Source of the DNA: CAZITB01 sp964542055
Lineage (GTDB): Bacteria; Planctomycetota; Phycisphaerae; Sedimentisphaerales; CAMDDF01
DNA length: 35,966 bases
Direction of reading: 5' to 3'
Assembly (NCBI GenBank): GCA_964542055.1
Contig: CAZITB010000009.1
Span: forward strand, 1 to 35,966
Shown here in pieces: positions 1 through 8,337 of this stretch. Both the position numbers and the translations under genes were made by a program. Every line of letters begins with the position of its first letter. The first letter of the stretch is position 1. Below the pieces are notes generated by a model that made no database searches, was not told where the DNA came from, and worked only from the letters and a program-made list of their open reading frames with translations.

Positions 1-224
1 TTGGGTTTTTAAGCTGAACAAAAGAGAGTTTTTTTAGTATATGCAACAATCTGATAAGTCTGATTTAAAATTCCAATTAAGGTTTATTTCCTAAAGCCAA
101 GTTGTTATTTTGACGAGAGTTATATTGAAGTTAATTCGATATGGCAGAAAAAGCCGATAAAAGTAAGGTTCTCGGTACAAAAAATAAAGATTGTGAATAG
201 CCCAATGTTAAGGAAATTAATTTA

Positions 225-1802
225 ATGTCCAGAATCAGCGTTTTAGTTGTATTTGTCCTTTTGATAAGTGGTTTCTTCTGGCTTAGCGGCTGCGAAAGAG
301 ACCCTCTTGATCCAATTCAAATAGGACGGTTCCGCCCTACCCCTGTTATTACTGTTATACTTGATTCATTAGGGGTTGCGGAAGAAGAAGAGCCGAAATT
401 TGTAGATGCCGAAGATCCTAAGCCGATCGATTTGATTGAGCTAGAGCAGGATTATGTTCTAAGCCCCGGCGACGTGATCATAGTTAGAATTTTCGAATTG
501 CTTGAAGAAGGAATTCCTTACCAGCAAACGCTTGAAATTAGTGAATCGGGCAATATTTCTATTCCTGAGGTTGGAAATGTACGAGCCGCAGGATTGACAG
601 AAATGCAGCTGGAAGAAGAACTTAAGCAAATATTATCGCCCACAATCTTAAGAACTCCTTCAGTAACAGTTCAAACAGAACAAGCCCCAAGCAGGAGTTT
701 TACCATTTTGGGCGAGGGCTTGCCGCGGCCCGGGCGGTATTTACTACCCAGGTACACATACAGGCTTGCTGATGCATTGGCCCAGGCGGGTTCNNNNNNN
801 NNNGGTTCTCCGCGTCAATTTAACGTAAGTTATATCTATATAACACGTTATGAAACGAAAGAGCAGATAGCTTCGGCTAAGCGCAAACTGCCGGAAGAGG
901 TATTTCCTGAAGAAGAGATTGAATTGACTCCGATTGAGCCGTCAAAGAAAAATAACGAAGACGAGCTTTTAGATATTATCGCACCGCATACGAGTAAAAA
1001 TGGCAAAAAACAGCTTCTAAATGATGAAAGTGTTGTTATAACCGCGTCAAATGACACTGATTACAGGGAATTGAAGCAATTGGCGGTTGGGGATGATATC
1101 GGGGTGGAAGATGAAGAAATTGTAGATGTTGTTGAACCTTTACAGCAGGAGACCGTTCAAAAGCGGCGGCCTAGCCGGACAGAGTGGATTTTTCGGGATG
1201 GCAGATGGGAAGCTGTTGAAGTGGAAGATGAATCGGTTGAGCAGGATCGATACGCAGATCAGAGGGAAAATGCATTTGAAGGAATTGAAGTTGAGGTGCC
1301 CGAAGGTATTGAAGCTGACCGGACAAGAGTTATTCGTGTGCCTGTACGTAGATTGGGCGTTGACCCGAGATATAACGTAGTTGTCAGGCCTGGAGATATA
1401 ATAACTGTACCATTTAACGTTGTTGGTGAAATAGTGGTTATGGGTAATGTTAATCGTCAAGGCTATGTTGATTTGACGGGACGTCCAATGACGTTGATGC
1501 AGGCGATCGGGGCGGCGGGCGGTTTGGGACAATTGGCTGAACCGTCGAGGGTCGAGGTACGTAGAAGGATTGGTGAAGACAGGGAGCAGATTGTAATGGT
1601 TGATCTTGCTAAGATCGCTAAAGGTTTGCAGCCAGATTTCTTCATTAAGGAAAATGATACTATTAATGTTGGAACACTTCCGACGTCGAGATTTGCAGCG
1701 GTACTTAGAAATGCATTTAGAGCGACATACGGCTTCGGTTTTGTCTATGACAGAAATTTTGTTGATAAGGACTTCACTTTCGATGATCCTTTGCCATTTT
1801 AG
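225..1802 (+). CDS. Polysaccharide export outer-membrane lipoprotein (Wza-like)
   Basis: Likely the outer-membrane channel component that exports a polysaccharide. Seen: a lipoprotein signal with lipobox LSGC and lipidated Cys23; a Poly_export-like domain at about residues 75-140 (YVLSPGDVIIVRI); a first SLBB-like segment at about 157-205; a long, strongly acidic linker at about 215-370; and a second SLBB-like domain at about 385-495 (VVVRPGDIITVPF, then VMGNVNRQGYV). Family members are usually about 200-400 residues, so the acidic insert makes this one long. The 10-N gap falls at residues 190-193 in the first SLBB and the frame continues across it, so the protein is probably intact. An AAGGA-type ribosome site lies about 11 nt before the ATG. 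It is the first gene of a + strand run with the exosortase 17 nt downstream. Confident in the family; the exported polymer is unknown. Confidence 0.88.
   Translation: MSRISVLVVFVLLISGFFWLSGCERDPLDPIQIGRFRPTPVITVILDSLGVAEEEEPKFVDAEDPKPIDLIELEQDYVLSPGDVIIVRIFELLEEGIPYQQTLEISESGNISIPEVGNVRAAGLTEMQLEEELKQILSPTILRTPSVTVQTEQAPSRSFTILGEGLPRPGRYLLPRYTYRLADALAQAGXXXXGSPRQFNVSYIYITRYETKEQIASAKRKLPEEVFPEEEIELTPIEPSKKNNEDELLDIIAPHTSKNGKKQLLNDESVVITASNDTDYRELKQLAVGDDIGVEDEEIVDVVEPLQQETVQKRRPSRTEWIFRDGRWEAVEVEDESVEQDRYADQRENAFEGIEVEVPEGIEADRTRVIRVPVRRLGVDPRYNVVVRPGDIITVPFNVVGEIVVMGNVNRQGYVDLTGRPMTLMQAIGAAGGLGQLAEPSRVEVRRRIGEDREQIVMVDLAKIAKGLQPDFFIKENDTINVGTLPTSRFAAVLRNAFRATYGFGFVYDRNFVDKDFTFDDPLPF
794..803. 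other. Assembly gap (10 N)
   Basis: Ten unknown bases inside the first SLBB region of the export lipoprotein. The reading frame before and after the gap matches if it is 10 nt long, or any length equal to 1 modulo 3. The sequence just upstream is locally GC-rich (a CCGCGG and CCCGGG stretch around 722-734), which may explain poor coverage. The true length cannot be read here. Confidence 0.98.
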
Positions 1803-1819
1803 TTGAAATTATAGACGTT

Positions 1820-2812
1820 ATGGAAGATCGTTTTGCGAAACAAGCTAATGTGCAAGTAAAAGCCAGCAATCCAAGCTGGTTTTCTTTGTCGATACATACA
1901 TTTATTAAAGCGGCGATAATAGCTGCTTTGTTCGTGATTCTGTTCTGGAATCAAATTTATCATTCGATGCTGAGGCTGTGGCTGAACGATCCGAGTTGGT
2001 CACATGGTTTTTTGATCCCGCTATTTTCGCTTTATTTTCTCAATCAAAATAAAAAAGAGATTCTCAACTTAAAACCCAAACCGAATTATCTTGGGCTGGT
2101 GTTAATTCTGGGAGTTATAGCGATTTATGTTCTGAATGCGGTACAGATTCATTTCGGTGTGCTGTATTCGGTTTTGATGATCCCAATGCTGATCGGGATT
2201 GTTTTACTATTGGGCGGTTTTAAAGTTTTAAAATATACCTGGCTGCCGATTCTTTATTTGGGTTTTGCAATTCCTTTGCCGGACAGGATTTATAAAGCGA
2301 TAACTATTCCGATGAGGATTTGGGCTTCTAATATCGCGGCAGGTTTGCTGAACATGGTAAGCGGTATCGAAGCGACAGCCCGGGGAGTTATAATCGATGT
2401 TATTTATAAGGGCGAACCGTTTGAGCCTTCATTGAATGTGGCGGAGGCATGCAGCGGTATGAGACTTTTGATGGCGTTTGTGGCGTTGGGTGTTGCGATG
2501 GCGTATTTGCATAAGCGCCACTGGCTGCAGAGGGTTATTCTTTTGCTTAGTACTATCCCGATCGCTGTTTTCTGCAATATAGTGCGTGTTACTGTAACGG
2601 GATTTATATACATTTTGATCGATCCTAAGTACGCCCAGGGTATTTATCATGATGCGCTGGGATTTGCAATGCTGCCGCTTGCGTTTTTCCTTTATGGCGG
2701 GCTGGCTTGGTTTATGTCTAATTTGTTTGTAGATGAAAAACAGGCATCCACTGCCCAGCAGGAAGAAATTATAGTCAGGAAAAAAACGACTGTTGGGAGC
2801 AGTAATGAATAG
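1820..2812 (+). CDS. Exosortase (Xrt family transpeptidase)
   Basis: Integral membrane cysteine protease/transpeptidase that cleaves C-terminal PEP-CTERM-like sorting signals on exported proteins. Seen: about eight hydrophobic segments across 330 residues, and the family's three conserved residues in the right order: Cys211 in AEACSGMRLL, Arg256 in NIVRVTVTG and His277 in GIYHDALGF. The N-terminal half carries the usual WSHGFLIPLFSLY motif (residues 60-72). The length fits the family. It starts 17 nt after the export lipoprotein and overlaps the EpsI-type gene by 8 nt, so translation of the pair is probably coupled. The subfamily cannot be assigned from sequence alone. No substrate with a PEP-CTERM-like tail is visible in this window. 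Confidence 0.93.
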   Translation: MEDRFAKQANVQVKASNPSWFSLSIHTFIKAAIIAALFVILFWNQIYHSMLRLWLNDPSWSHGFLIPLFSLYFLNQNKKEILNLKPKPNYLGLVLILGVIAIYVLNAVQIHFGVLYSVLMIPMLIGIVLLLGGFKVLKYTWLPILYLGFAIPLPDRIYKAITIPMRIWASNIAAGLLNMVSGIEATARGVIIDVIYKGEPFEPSLNVAEACSGMRLLMAFVALGVAMAYLHKRHWLQRVILLLSTIPIAVFCNIVRVTVTGFIYILIDPKYAQGIYHDALGFAMLPLAFFLYGGLAWFMSNLFVDEKQASTAQQEEIIVRKKTTVGSSNE

Positions 2813-3572
2813 TTTTAAGAAAAATTATCTGCAACTTCCGTTTATACTTTGCGTGATTACGCTGTCGGCGGCGGTAATCGGGATGCCCGTACTTATAGAA
2901 AGGCTTGGCGTCCATTTTATAAAACTGCCTTTGCCTTTGAAAGAGCCGCTTGATGATATAAACAAAGAAGCTCTTGGGCCTTATAAAGTAGTTCATGAGA
3001 TGAAGATCCATAATGAAGAGATCGAAGAGGCTCTTGGGACCACCGATTATATACAGTGGGAACTGGAAGATACACGGGAGCCTGTTGACAGTTCAACGCG
3101 TTATTGTTCGCTGTTTATAACTTATTATACCGGCAAACCTGACCAGGTTCCTCATGTTCCGGAAGAATGCTATACCGGCGGCGGCAATCAACGAATGGGG
3201 ACGGAAGATTTGGAAATAAAGTTTGGAAATAAGGAAATTCCGGTTAGAAGCCTGCGATTTGGTTCAGAGTCCGGGGCGGCCTGGTCCAATGTGAATTTCA
3301 ATGTTTTCTATTTTTTCAAAGTAAATGGACATTATGCCGGCAACCGTGACAGCTGTCGTGGATATTTGCAGGCGAACCTTTTCAGTCGGTATTCGTATTT
3401 TTCGAAAGTGGAATGGAAGTTTTACAATAGATCACCAATGAATACCCAGGTTTTCCCCTCACAAAGTGAAGCAGTAAAGGCAAGTGAAAAACTTTTACCT
3501 GTTCTGGTGCCGCTGTTGGAAAAAGATCATTGGCCTGACTGGGACAAAGCTAATAAAGAAAACAAAGATTAG
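2805..3572 (+). CDS. Exosortase-associated EpsI-family protein
   Basis: EpsI/DUF3485-type partner of exosortases, thought to act in the periplasm or membrane during export of exopolysaccharide or sorted proteins. Seen: one N-terminal membrane segment (residues about 10-30) and the family signature around Cys122 (HVPEECYTGGG), in a protein of 255 residues. I place the start at the ATG at 2805, because GGGAG at 2795-2799 sits 5 nt upstream; an in-frame TTG at 2793 has no such site. The ATG lies inside the exosortase end (ATGAATAG), an 8-nt overlap typical of translational coupling. In several systems EpsI is fused to the exosortase; here it is separate. Its biochemical role is not settled in the literature. 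Confidence 0.85.
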   Translation: MNSFKKNYLQLPFILCVITLSAAVIGMPVLIERLGVHFIKLPLPLKEPLDDINKEALGPYKVVHEMKIHNEEIEEALGTTDYIQWELEDTREPVDSSTRYCSLFITYYTGKPDQVPHVPEECYTGGGNQRMGTEDLEIKFGNKEIPVRSLRFGSESGAAWSNVNFNVFYFFKVNGHYAGNRDSCRGYLQANLFSRYSYFSKVEWKFYNRSPMNTQVFPSQSEAVKASEKLLPVLVPLLEKDHWPDWDKANKENKD

Positions 3573-3595
3573 ATTACAATTTTTCTGAGGAATCA

Positions 3596-6500
3596 ATGGC
3601 TCAAATAAACAAAAAAGTAGCAATTATCGGTTTAGTTATAATTATCGGATTGGTGGGTTTGCTGGGTTCTGCTTTATTTTTGCAGTCCTGGAGGAAAAGC
3701 CCTTCCAGACACGTGTCCAAAGCCGAAGCTATCCTGAAAGAAGTTTCAGGTCAGCCGATCGATCTTGAAAATGATGATCTGGTAGAAAAATATCATAAGG
3801 CAGCTGGTCGTTACGTTGCAGCTTTTGCTAATACTAAAGATGTTGAAGAGCAAGTTGGCTATCTTAATGAGGCAATCGAAGTTTTCAGGCAAGTTAATGC
3901 GTGGGATTCGATTGTTGGATGCTGGAATAAGATGGTTACCGTCGATTCTACCAACTGGGAGGCACGGCGTAATATAATTGATTATCTTCGCAAACGGGCA
4001 GAAAGCGGAGAGTTATATTTATGGCCTGAGATTGAGAAAAATATAACAGATTTTATTGAAGCTAAGCAAAGAGCAGGCATTGAAAGCGATCCGTATCTTG
4101 GATTTCTTAAAGGTAAAGCACTTTACTTTAAAGCAAATGTAACTGCGGATTCTAAGGTTACCCTGCAAAAAGCCGTTGAATTAATGGAAAAAGGAATTGA
4201 TGAATCCGAGGGAAAAGCAACCGCAGAAGATTATAACTATTTAGCAAGAGCAATATTAGATTTGGGAAATATAGACGCCGATGCCGGCGTTCTCAATGCG
4301 GTTGAGAAATCCAAAGCGAAAGCACATGAGGTGTTAGCAGGATACATACAAGAGAATCCAAATGATCCAAATGGTTTTATTCATGATTTAAGTATCGAAT
4401 TTACAGGCGGGAAGGACCATCTTGAAACATTAGAACCTGAAATCCTGGAACTTTCTGAAAAGTTTCCCAGTTCTCCGGAAGTTTATTACTCTTTAGCCAA
4501 TTACTACAACGCATTGGGAAATAAATCTGAGGCGTTAAAAATGGCTAAGAAGGCTTCTGAGTTTGCACCTAAAAAAATCGACTATCTGATGGCAGTTTCG
4601 AAATTGGCTTTTGATAAGTACACAATTAAGGGCGATGATGAGGCTAAAGAGCTTGCGCTGGAAATGGGTAAAAAAGCTTTGGAAAATCCTGATGCGCAGT
4701 TGACAGCGGCCATAACCAAAAATGCAAATCAAAGGCGAAAACTCAATATTCACAGCATGTTGGCTCAGTTCTATATTGAGTTGGCGATGAAAGATGAGCT
4801 TGAAAATCAAAAAGAAGAAAATCTAGCGAAAGCCCAGAGAAATATTCATGAAATCAAACAGATTATAAATTCGCCGGAAAGTCCTGTTGTTTTGAAATGG
4901 GATGGTTTGTATAACCTTGCGGAAGGAAATACCGCCGAGGCAAAAGTGATACTATACAAGGCGTATGAAAGGTTAAAAACTGCCGAAGAGTCAGACGCTT
5001 TCATTTCATATAATCTGGCGAAATTATTTGAAAATACGAATGAGAGAGGATTATTTTTAGAATTTATAAATGATGCTCTTTCTCAGCAGGATTTTCTTAT
5101 GACAAGGCCTGACGTTTTGTTGGATTTTATCAAAGTTCTGATCAATATATCACCATCGAGCGCATTGAATGTTATCAATACCTATGAGACACTTTTTGAC
5201 TCCAGTGATGAAGTTGAAGTTTTGAAATTTAATGCTCTTGTAGCATCGAATCAGATTGAAAAAGCAGAGGATATACTGTCGGGATTTGAAGAAAGTGATC
5301 CTAATAAAATAATCGGCAGGACGGCAATTTTGGCGCATAATATTTCACAGAATCGAGTTACCGCAACTGGGCTTCAACAGAAAATTAACAGCGGTGATCA
5401 GGAGAGTGCGGCGGCACTGAAAAGTGTTGAAAAAACCATAGAGGATCTAAGCCAAGAGCGTTTTGATCTTATCGGTGAGGTAATTGAAACTCAGCCGGAC
5501 AAACTTCCTTTGAATATTTACGGCGATTATTTTAATTACTATTTCAACAAAGGTGAGTTTGAAAAAGCCAAACAAGCGGCAAATATCTTTGCGAAATTGT
5601 ACCCGGAGAATGTAGCAGTCAAAGTTCAGCTGAAACAGCTTGAAGAGCCCGACCCTGCCAATATCTCTCAAGACAAGCAACGAGAGCTGACAACTCAAGC
5701 CTTTGAAGAATTGAGCGATCCGCTTAGGAGGTCGTTAACTTTGGGTGAGTATTATCTTAGGACTGGAGAAAAAGATAAAGCGGTAGAAAAGTTTGAAGAA
5801 GCGATCTCAATCGAACCCGATAACAGTACGGCACTTGTTAATCTTTTTGATATTGCGTTGAACGAAAAAGATGTTGAGCGTTTGGAAGAGCTTGCAAGTG
5901 AGTGTGAGAAATACAATATTGACGGGTGCCAGGGTTTGTCGTTTAAAGCGAGGATCGATACCGTAAATGAAGATTATCAAAAAGGTATCGAAAAGCTTAA
6001 TAAGTGTATCGAAGAAAATCCGTTCAGTTCTTTGTTGTATTATTTGAGAAGTAAATTAAATGTTCAAGTTGGTGAATACGAACTGGCGGTAAACGATGCG
6101 TTGAAGACGCTCAAAGGCAATCCTTTGAATAGTGAATACTCAAAGAATCTGGCTTTGATACTTTATCAAAGAAACGAAAAAATCGGCAATGATGTTTCTA
6201 CAGAACAGGCAGTCGAGACTCGTAACGCAATCCAGAGAGCGTTGTCTCAAAATCCTAATGACAGCCAGCTGCTTTCGTTGTATGTTGATGTTACCGGTGA
6301 AACAGAACCTGACAAGGCAATTGCAATACTGCAGAGCATGCAGCGTGAAATGAATGCTGTTCAAAATGACCTTCAGATAGCATTGCTTTCCATAAAGTTA
6401 GCTACTGAAAGTTCCAGTTCGGTATCGGAATACTACAAAGAGCCGCTGTTTGAAATTGCACAGGTTTCACTCGAGAGGGTTTTAAAAGCAGAGCCGGATA

Positions 6501-8314
6501 ACCAGGACGCGATAAAGCTGTATACAAGACTTCTGCAGGAAACAGGCCGAGCGAATGAAGCGGTGAGTCTGCTGCAAGAGGATGAAAGTTTATTGTGGCA
6601 GTTCTATTATCAGGAAGGTAATTACGCCAAAGCAAAGGAAGTTCTTGATAAACTTTACCTGGCGGACCCGAAGGAAGAAATTGTTCTGAATGGTTTGCTG
6701 CTTATCGCGGAAAAGCAAGGCAGTGCCGAAGATGTTGTCAAGTATTCTCAAGAGCTGATCGATGTTAACCCTGATAATTTCCAGAGCCAGCTTATGCAGG
6801 TGAGAAGTTATATTGAGGTAAATCTGTTAGATCAGGCGAAAAGTAAGATTGACAGTTTGAAAGCGAGAGGAAAAACAGACGCGAAACTTTACCTTCTTGA
6901 CGCTTTGGTGTCTTTGAAAAAGAGCAGGCTTAATGAAGCTCTAGAGATTACAAACAAAGCACTGGTAAGCGATCCTTCGAATGCTCAAGGCTGGAGTCTT
7001 AAGGGCAAGATTAATATGGAGCTTGGTAATTTTGAAAAGGCGATCGAGGATTTAAAGAAAAGCAAGGCTTTGAATGCTACTGCTGATACTCGCTTGAATT
7101 TAGCAAGAGCGTACCTTGAGGCCGATCAGCGGAGGAATGCAATCGCGGAATTAGAAAGTGCGGTTGAAAATCCCCAGGCTCCTACAATGGCGTGGCTGCT
7201 GCTTGAAGATGTTCACAGGAAGTCCAATAACTCGCTTGATATTAATAGATTTTATGAAAAAGCGATCAATAATCTACCGGAAAGTCCGTTCTGGTATAAC
7301 AGGTATGCCCAGTATTGCAATGAAAACAAAAATTATGATATGGCTTTGGATATTTATGAAAAAGCATGGGAACTGGATAAATCTGAAAATAATACTGCCG
7401 CTTTCAACGGTTATTTAAATACACTGATAGATCAGGGCAAGTACAACGATGCAATTTCATTTGCGTCGAGGTATATTGACAGTGATTTTTCGGTTTCTTC
7501 GTTGTTGTTTATCGGATATGCAAAATATGAATCGGGAGATAAAGCTGCGGGCCAGGAATTTTTGAATAAAGCTTTTGACCGTTCGCAAGATCAGTACCAT
7601 CTGATTGTAAACTCTATTAATTTTATAAACAACAATATCGATGAGGAAGTTACCGAGAGCATGGTTGAACAACGGTATGACCAGAATCCTCAGTCAAGCC
7701 CTTTGAATTTTGCCATGTACACGATTAATTTACAAAATAAGCAGTATAAAAAGGCTCTGGGCTTTATTGATCAGGCGATATCGCTGGAAGATTCTGAGGT
7801 TAATCAGAACAAGCTTAAGTCATTGAGAATTACCGCTTTGCAGCAGGCCTTTGCAGATACAAAGAGTGAAGAGTTTTTTGGAGATTTGATTGCGGCATAT
7901 AAAAAAGCTTTGGAAGTTAATCCCAATAATGCAGAGGTTTTGAATAATTTAGCTTATCTGCTTGCATCCAAAGATATGGAAATAGAAACCGCTATGGAAT
8001 ATGCTAAGAAGGCTTTGGAGCTTTATCCTAATCAGCCGGGTATAATGGATACCTATGCTTATGTGCTTATCAAGATGAACAAGTATAATGATGCAATGGA
8101 ACTTCTTGGGATGGCGAAACAGCTTTTTGAGAAGTCTTCTGCGAACGCACCTGCCGATTTTTATGATCACTATGGTGTTGTGAATGAAAAGCTAGGAAAT
8201 AAGGAAATTGCACTTGTGGCTTATCAGAAGGCTCTTGATGTTAACGAGAGTTCTTTGTCTGAAAATGATATCGCCAGAATCGAAAGTTCAATTGAAAGTT
8301 TAAGAAATCAGTAG
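3596..8314 (+). CDS. Giant membrane-anchored TPR protein (exosortase-locus type)
   Basis: A 1572-residue protein built almost entirely of tetratricopeptide repeats behind one N-terminal membrane helix (residues about 8-30). No lipobox Cys is present, so it should be anchored by the helix with the repeats in the periplasm. TPR signatures occur throughout, for example ALVNLFDIALNEKD, AEVLNNLAYLLASKDM and GIMDTYAYVLIKMNKYNDA near the C-terminus. Exosortase/PEP-CTERM loci commonly encode a TPR protein (PrsT-type) believed to scaffold assembly, but those are usually under about 950 residues. A GAGG site lies 5 nt before the ATG. It is flanked by the EpsI-type gene (23 nt) and the Wzz/kinase gene (23 nt), consistent with one operon. 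The specific partners are unknown. Confidence 0.82.
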   Translation: MAQINKKVAIIGLVIIIGLVGLLGSALFLQSWRKSPSRHVSKAEAILKEVSGQPIDLENDDLVEKYHKAAGRYVAAFANTKDVEEQVGYLNEAIEVFRQVNAWDSIVGCWNKMVTVDSTNWEARRNIIDYLRKRAESGELYLWPEIEKNITDFIEAKQRAGIESDPYLGFLKGKALYFKANVTADSKVTLQKAVELMEKGIDESEGKATAEDYNYLARAILDLGNIDADAGVLNAVEKSKAKAHEVLAGYIQENPNDPNGFIHDLSIEFTGGKDHLETLEPEILELSEKFPSSPEVYYSLANYYNALGNKSEALKMAKKASEFAPKKIDYLMAVSKLAFDKYTIKGDDEAKELALEMGKKALENPDAQLTAAITKNANQRRKLNIHSMLAQFYIELAMKDELENQKEENLAKAQRNIHEIKQIINSPESPVVLKWDGLYNLAEGNTAEAKVILYKAYERLKTAEESDAFISYNLAKLFENTNERGLFLEFINDALSQQDFLMTRPDVLLDFIKVLINISPSSALNVINTYETLFDSSDEVEVLKFNALVASNQIEKAEDILSGFEESDPNKIIGRTAILAHNISQNRVTATGLQQKINSGDQESAAALKSVEKTIEDLSQERFDLIGEVIETQPDKLPLNIYGDYFNYYFNKGEFEKAKQAANIFAKLYPENVAVKVQLKQLEEPDPANISQDKQRELTTQAFEELSDPLRRSLTLGEYYLRTGEKDKAVEKFEEAISIEPDNSTALVNLFDIALNEKDVERLEELASECEKYNIDGCQGLSFKARIDTVNEDYQKGIEKLNKCIEENPFSSLLYYLRSKLNVQVGEYELAVNDALKTLKGNPLNSEYSKNLALILYQRNEKIGNDVSTEQAVETRNAIQRALSQNPNDSQLLSLYVDVTGETEPDKAIAILQSMQREMNAVQNDLQIALLSIKLATESSSSVSEYYKEPLFEIAQVSLERVLKAEPDNQDAIKLYTRLLQETGRANEAVSLLQEDESLLWQFYYQEGNYAKAKEVLDKLYLADPKEEIVLNGLLLIAEKQGSAEDVVKYSQELIDVNPDNFQSQLMQVRSYIEVNLLDQAKSKIDSLKARGKTDAKLYLLDALVSLKKSRLNEALEITNKALVSDPSNAQGWSLKGKINMELGNFEKAIEDLKKSKALNATADTRLNLARAYLEADQRRNAIAELESAVENPQAPTMAWLLLEDVHRKSNNSLDINRFYEKAINNLPESPFWYNRYAQYCNENKNYDMALDIYEKAWELDKSENNTAAFNGYLNTLIDQGKYNDAISFASRYIDSDFSVSSLLFIGYAKYESGDKAAGQEFLNKAFDRSQDQYHLIVNSINFINNNIDEEVTESMVEQRYDQNPQSSPLNFAMYTINLQNKQYKKALGFIDQAISLEDSEVNQNKLKSLRITALQQAFADTKSEEFFGDLIAAYKKALEVNPNNAEVLNNLAYLLASKDMEIETAMEYAKKALELYPNQPGIMDTYAYVLIKMNKYNDAMELLGMAKQLFEKSSANAPADFYDHYGVVNEKLGNKEIALVAYQKALDVNESSLSENDIARIESSIESLRNQ

Positions 8315-8337
8315 CATCTTTAAGGAGATGGATTTAT

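Noticed and set aside
142..157. Sigma54-like TGGCAG...GC upstream of the exosortase locus, which would fit known exosortase regulation.
   Set aside because: The GG-GC spacing is 2 bp short and the TTGC part is missing.
141..200. 19-codon open frame upstream of the export lipoprotein.
   Set aside because: No clear ribosome site and no recognisable product; its length is within chance for this composition.
2793..2804. Upstream TTG start for the EpsI-type gene.
   Set aside because: GGGAG at 2795-2799 serves the ATG at 2805 and would be inside the longer coding sequence.
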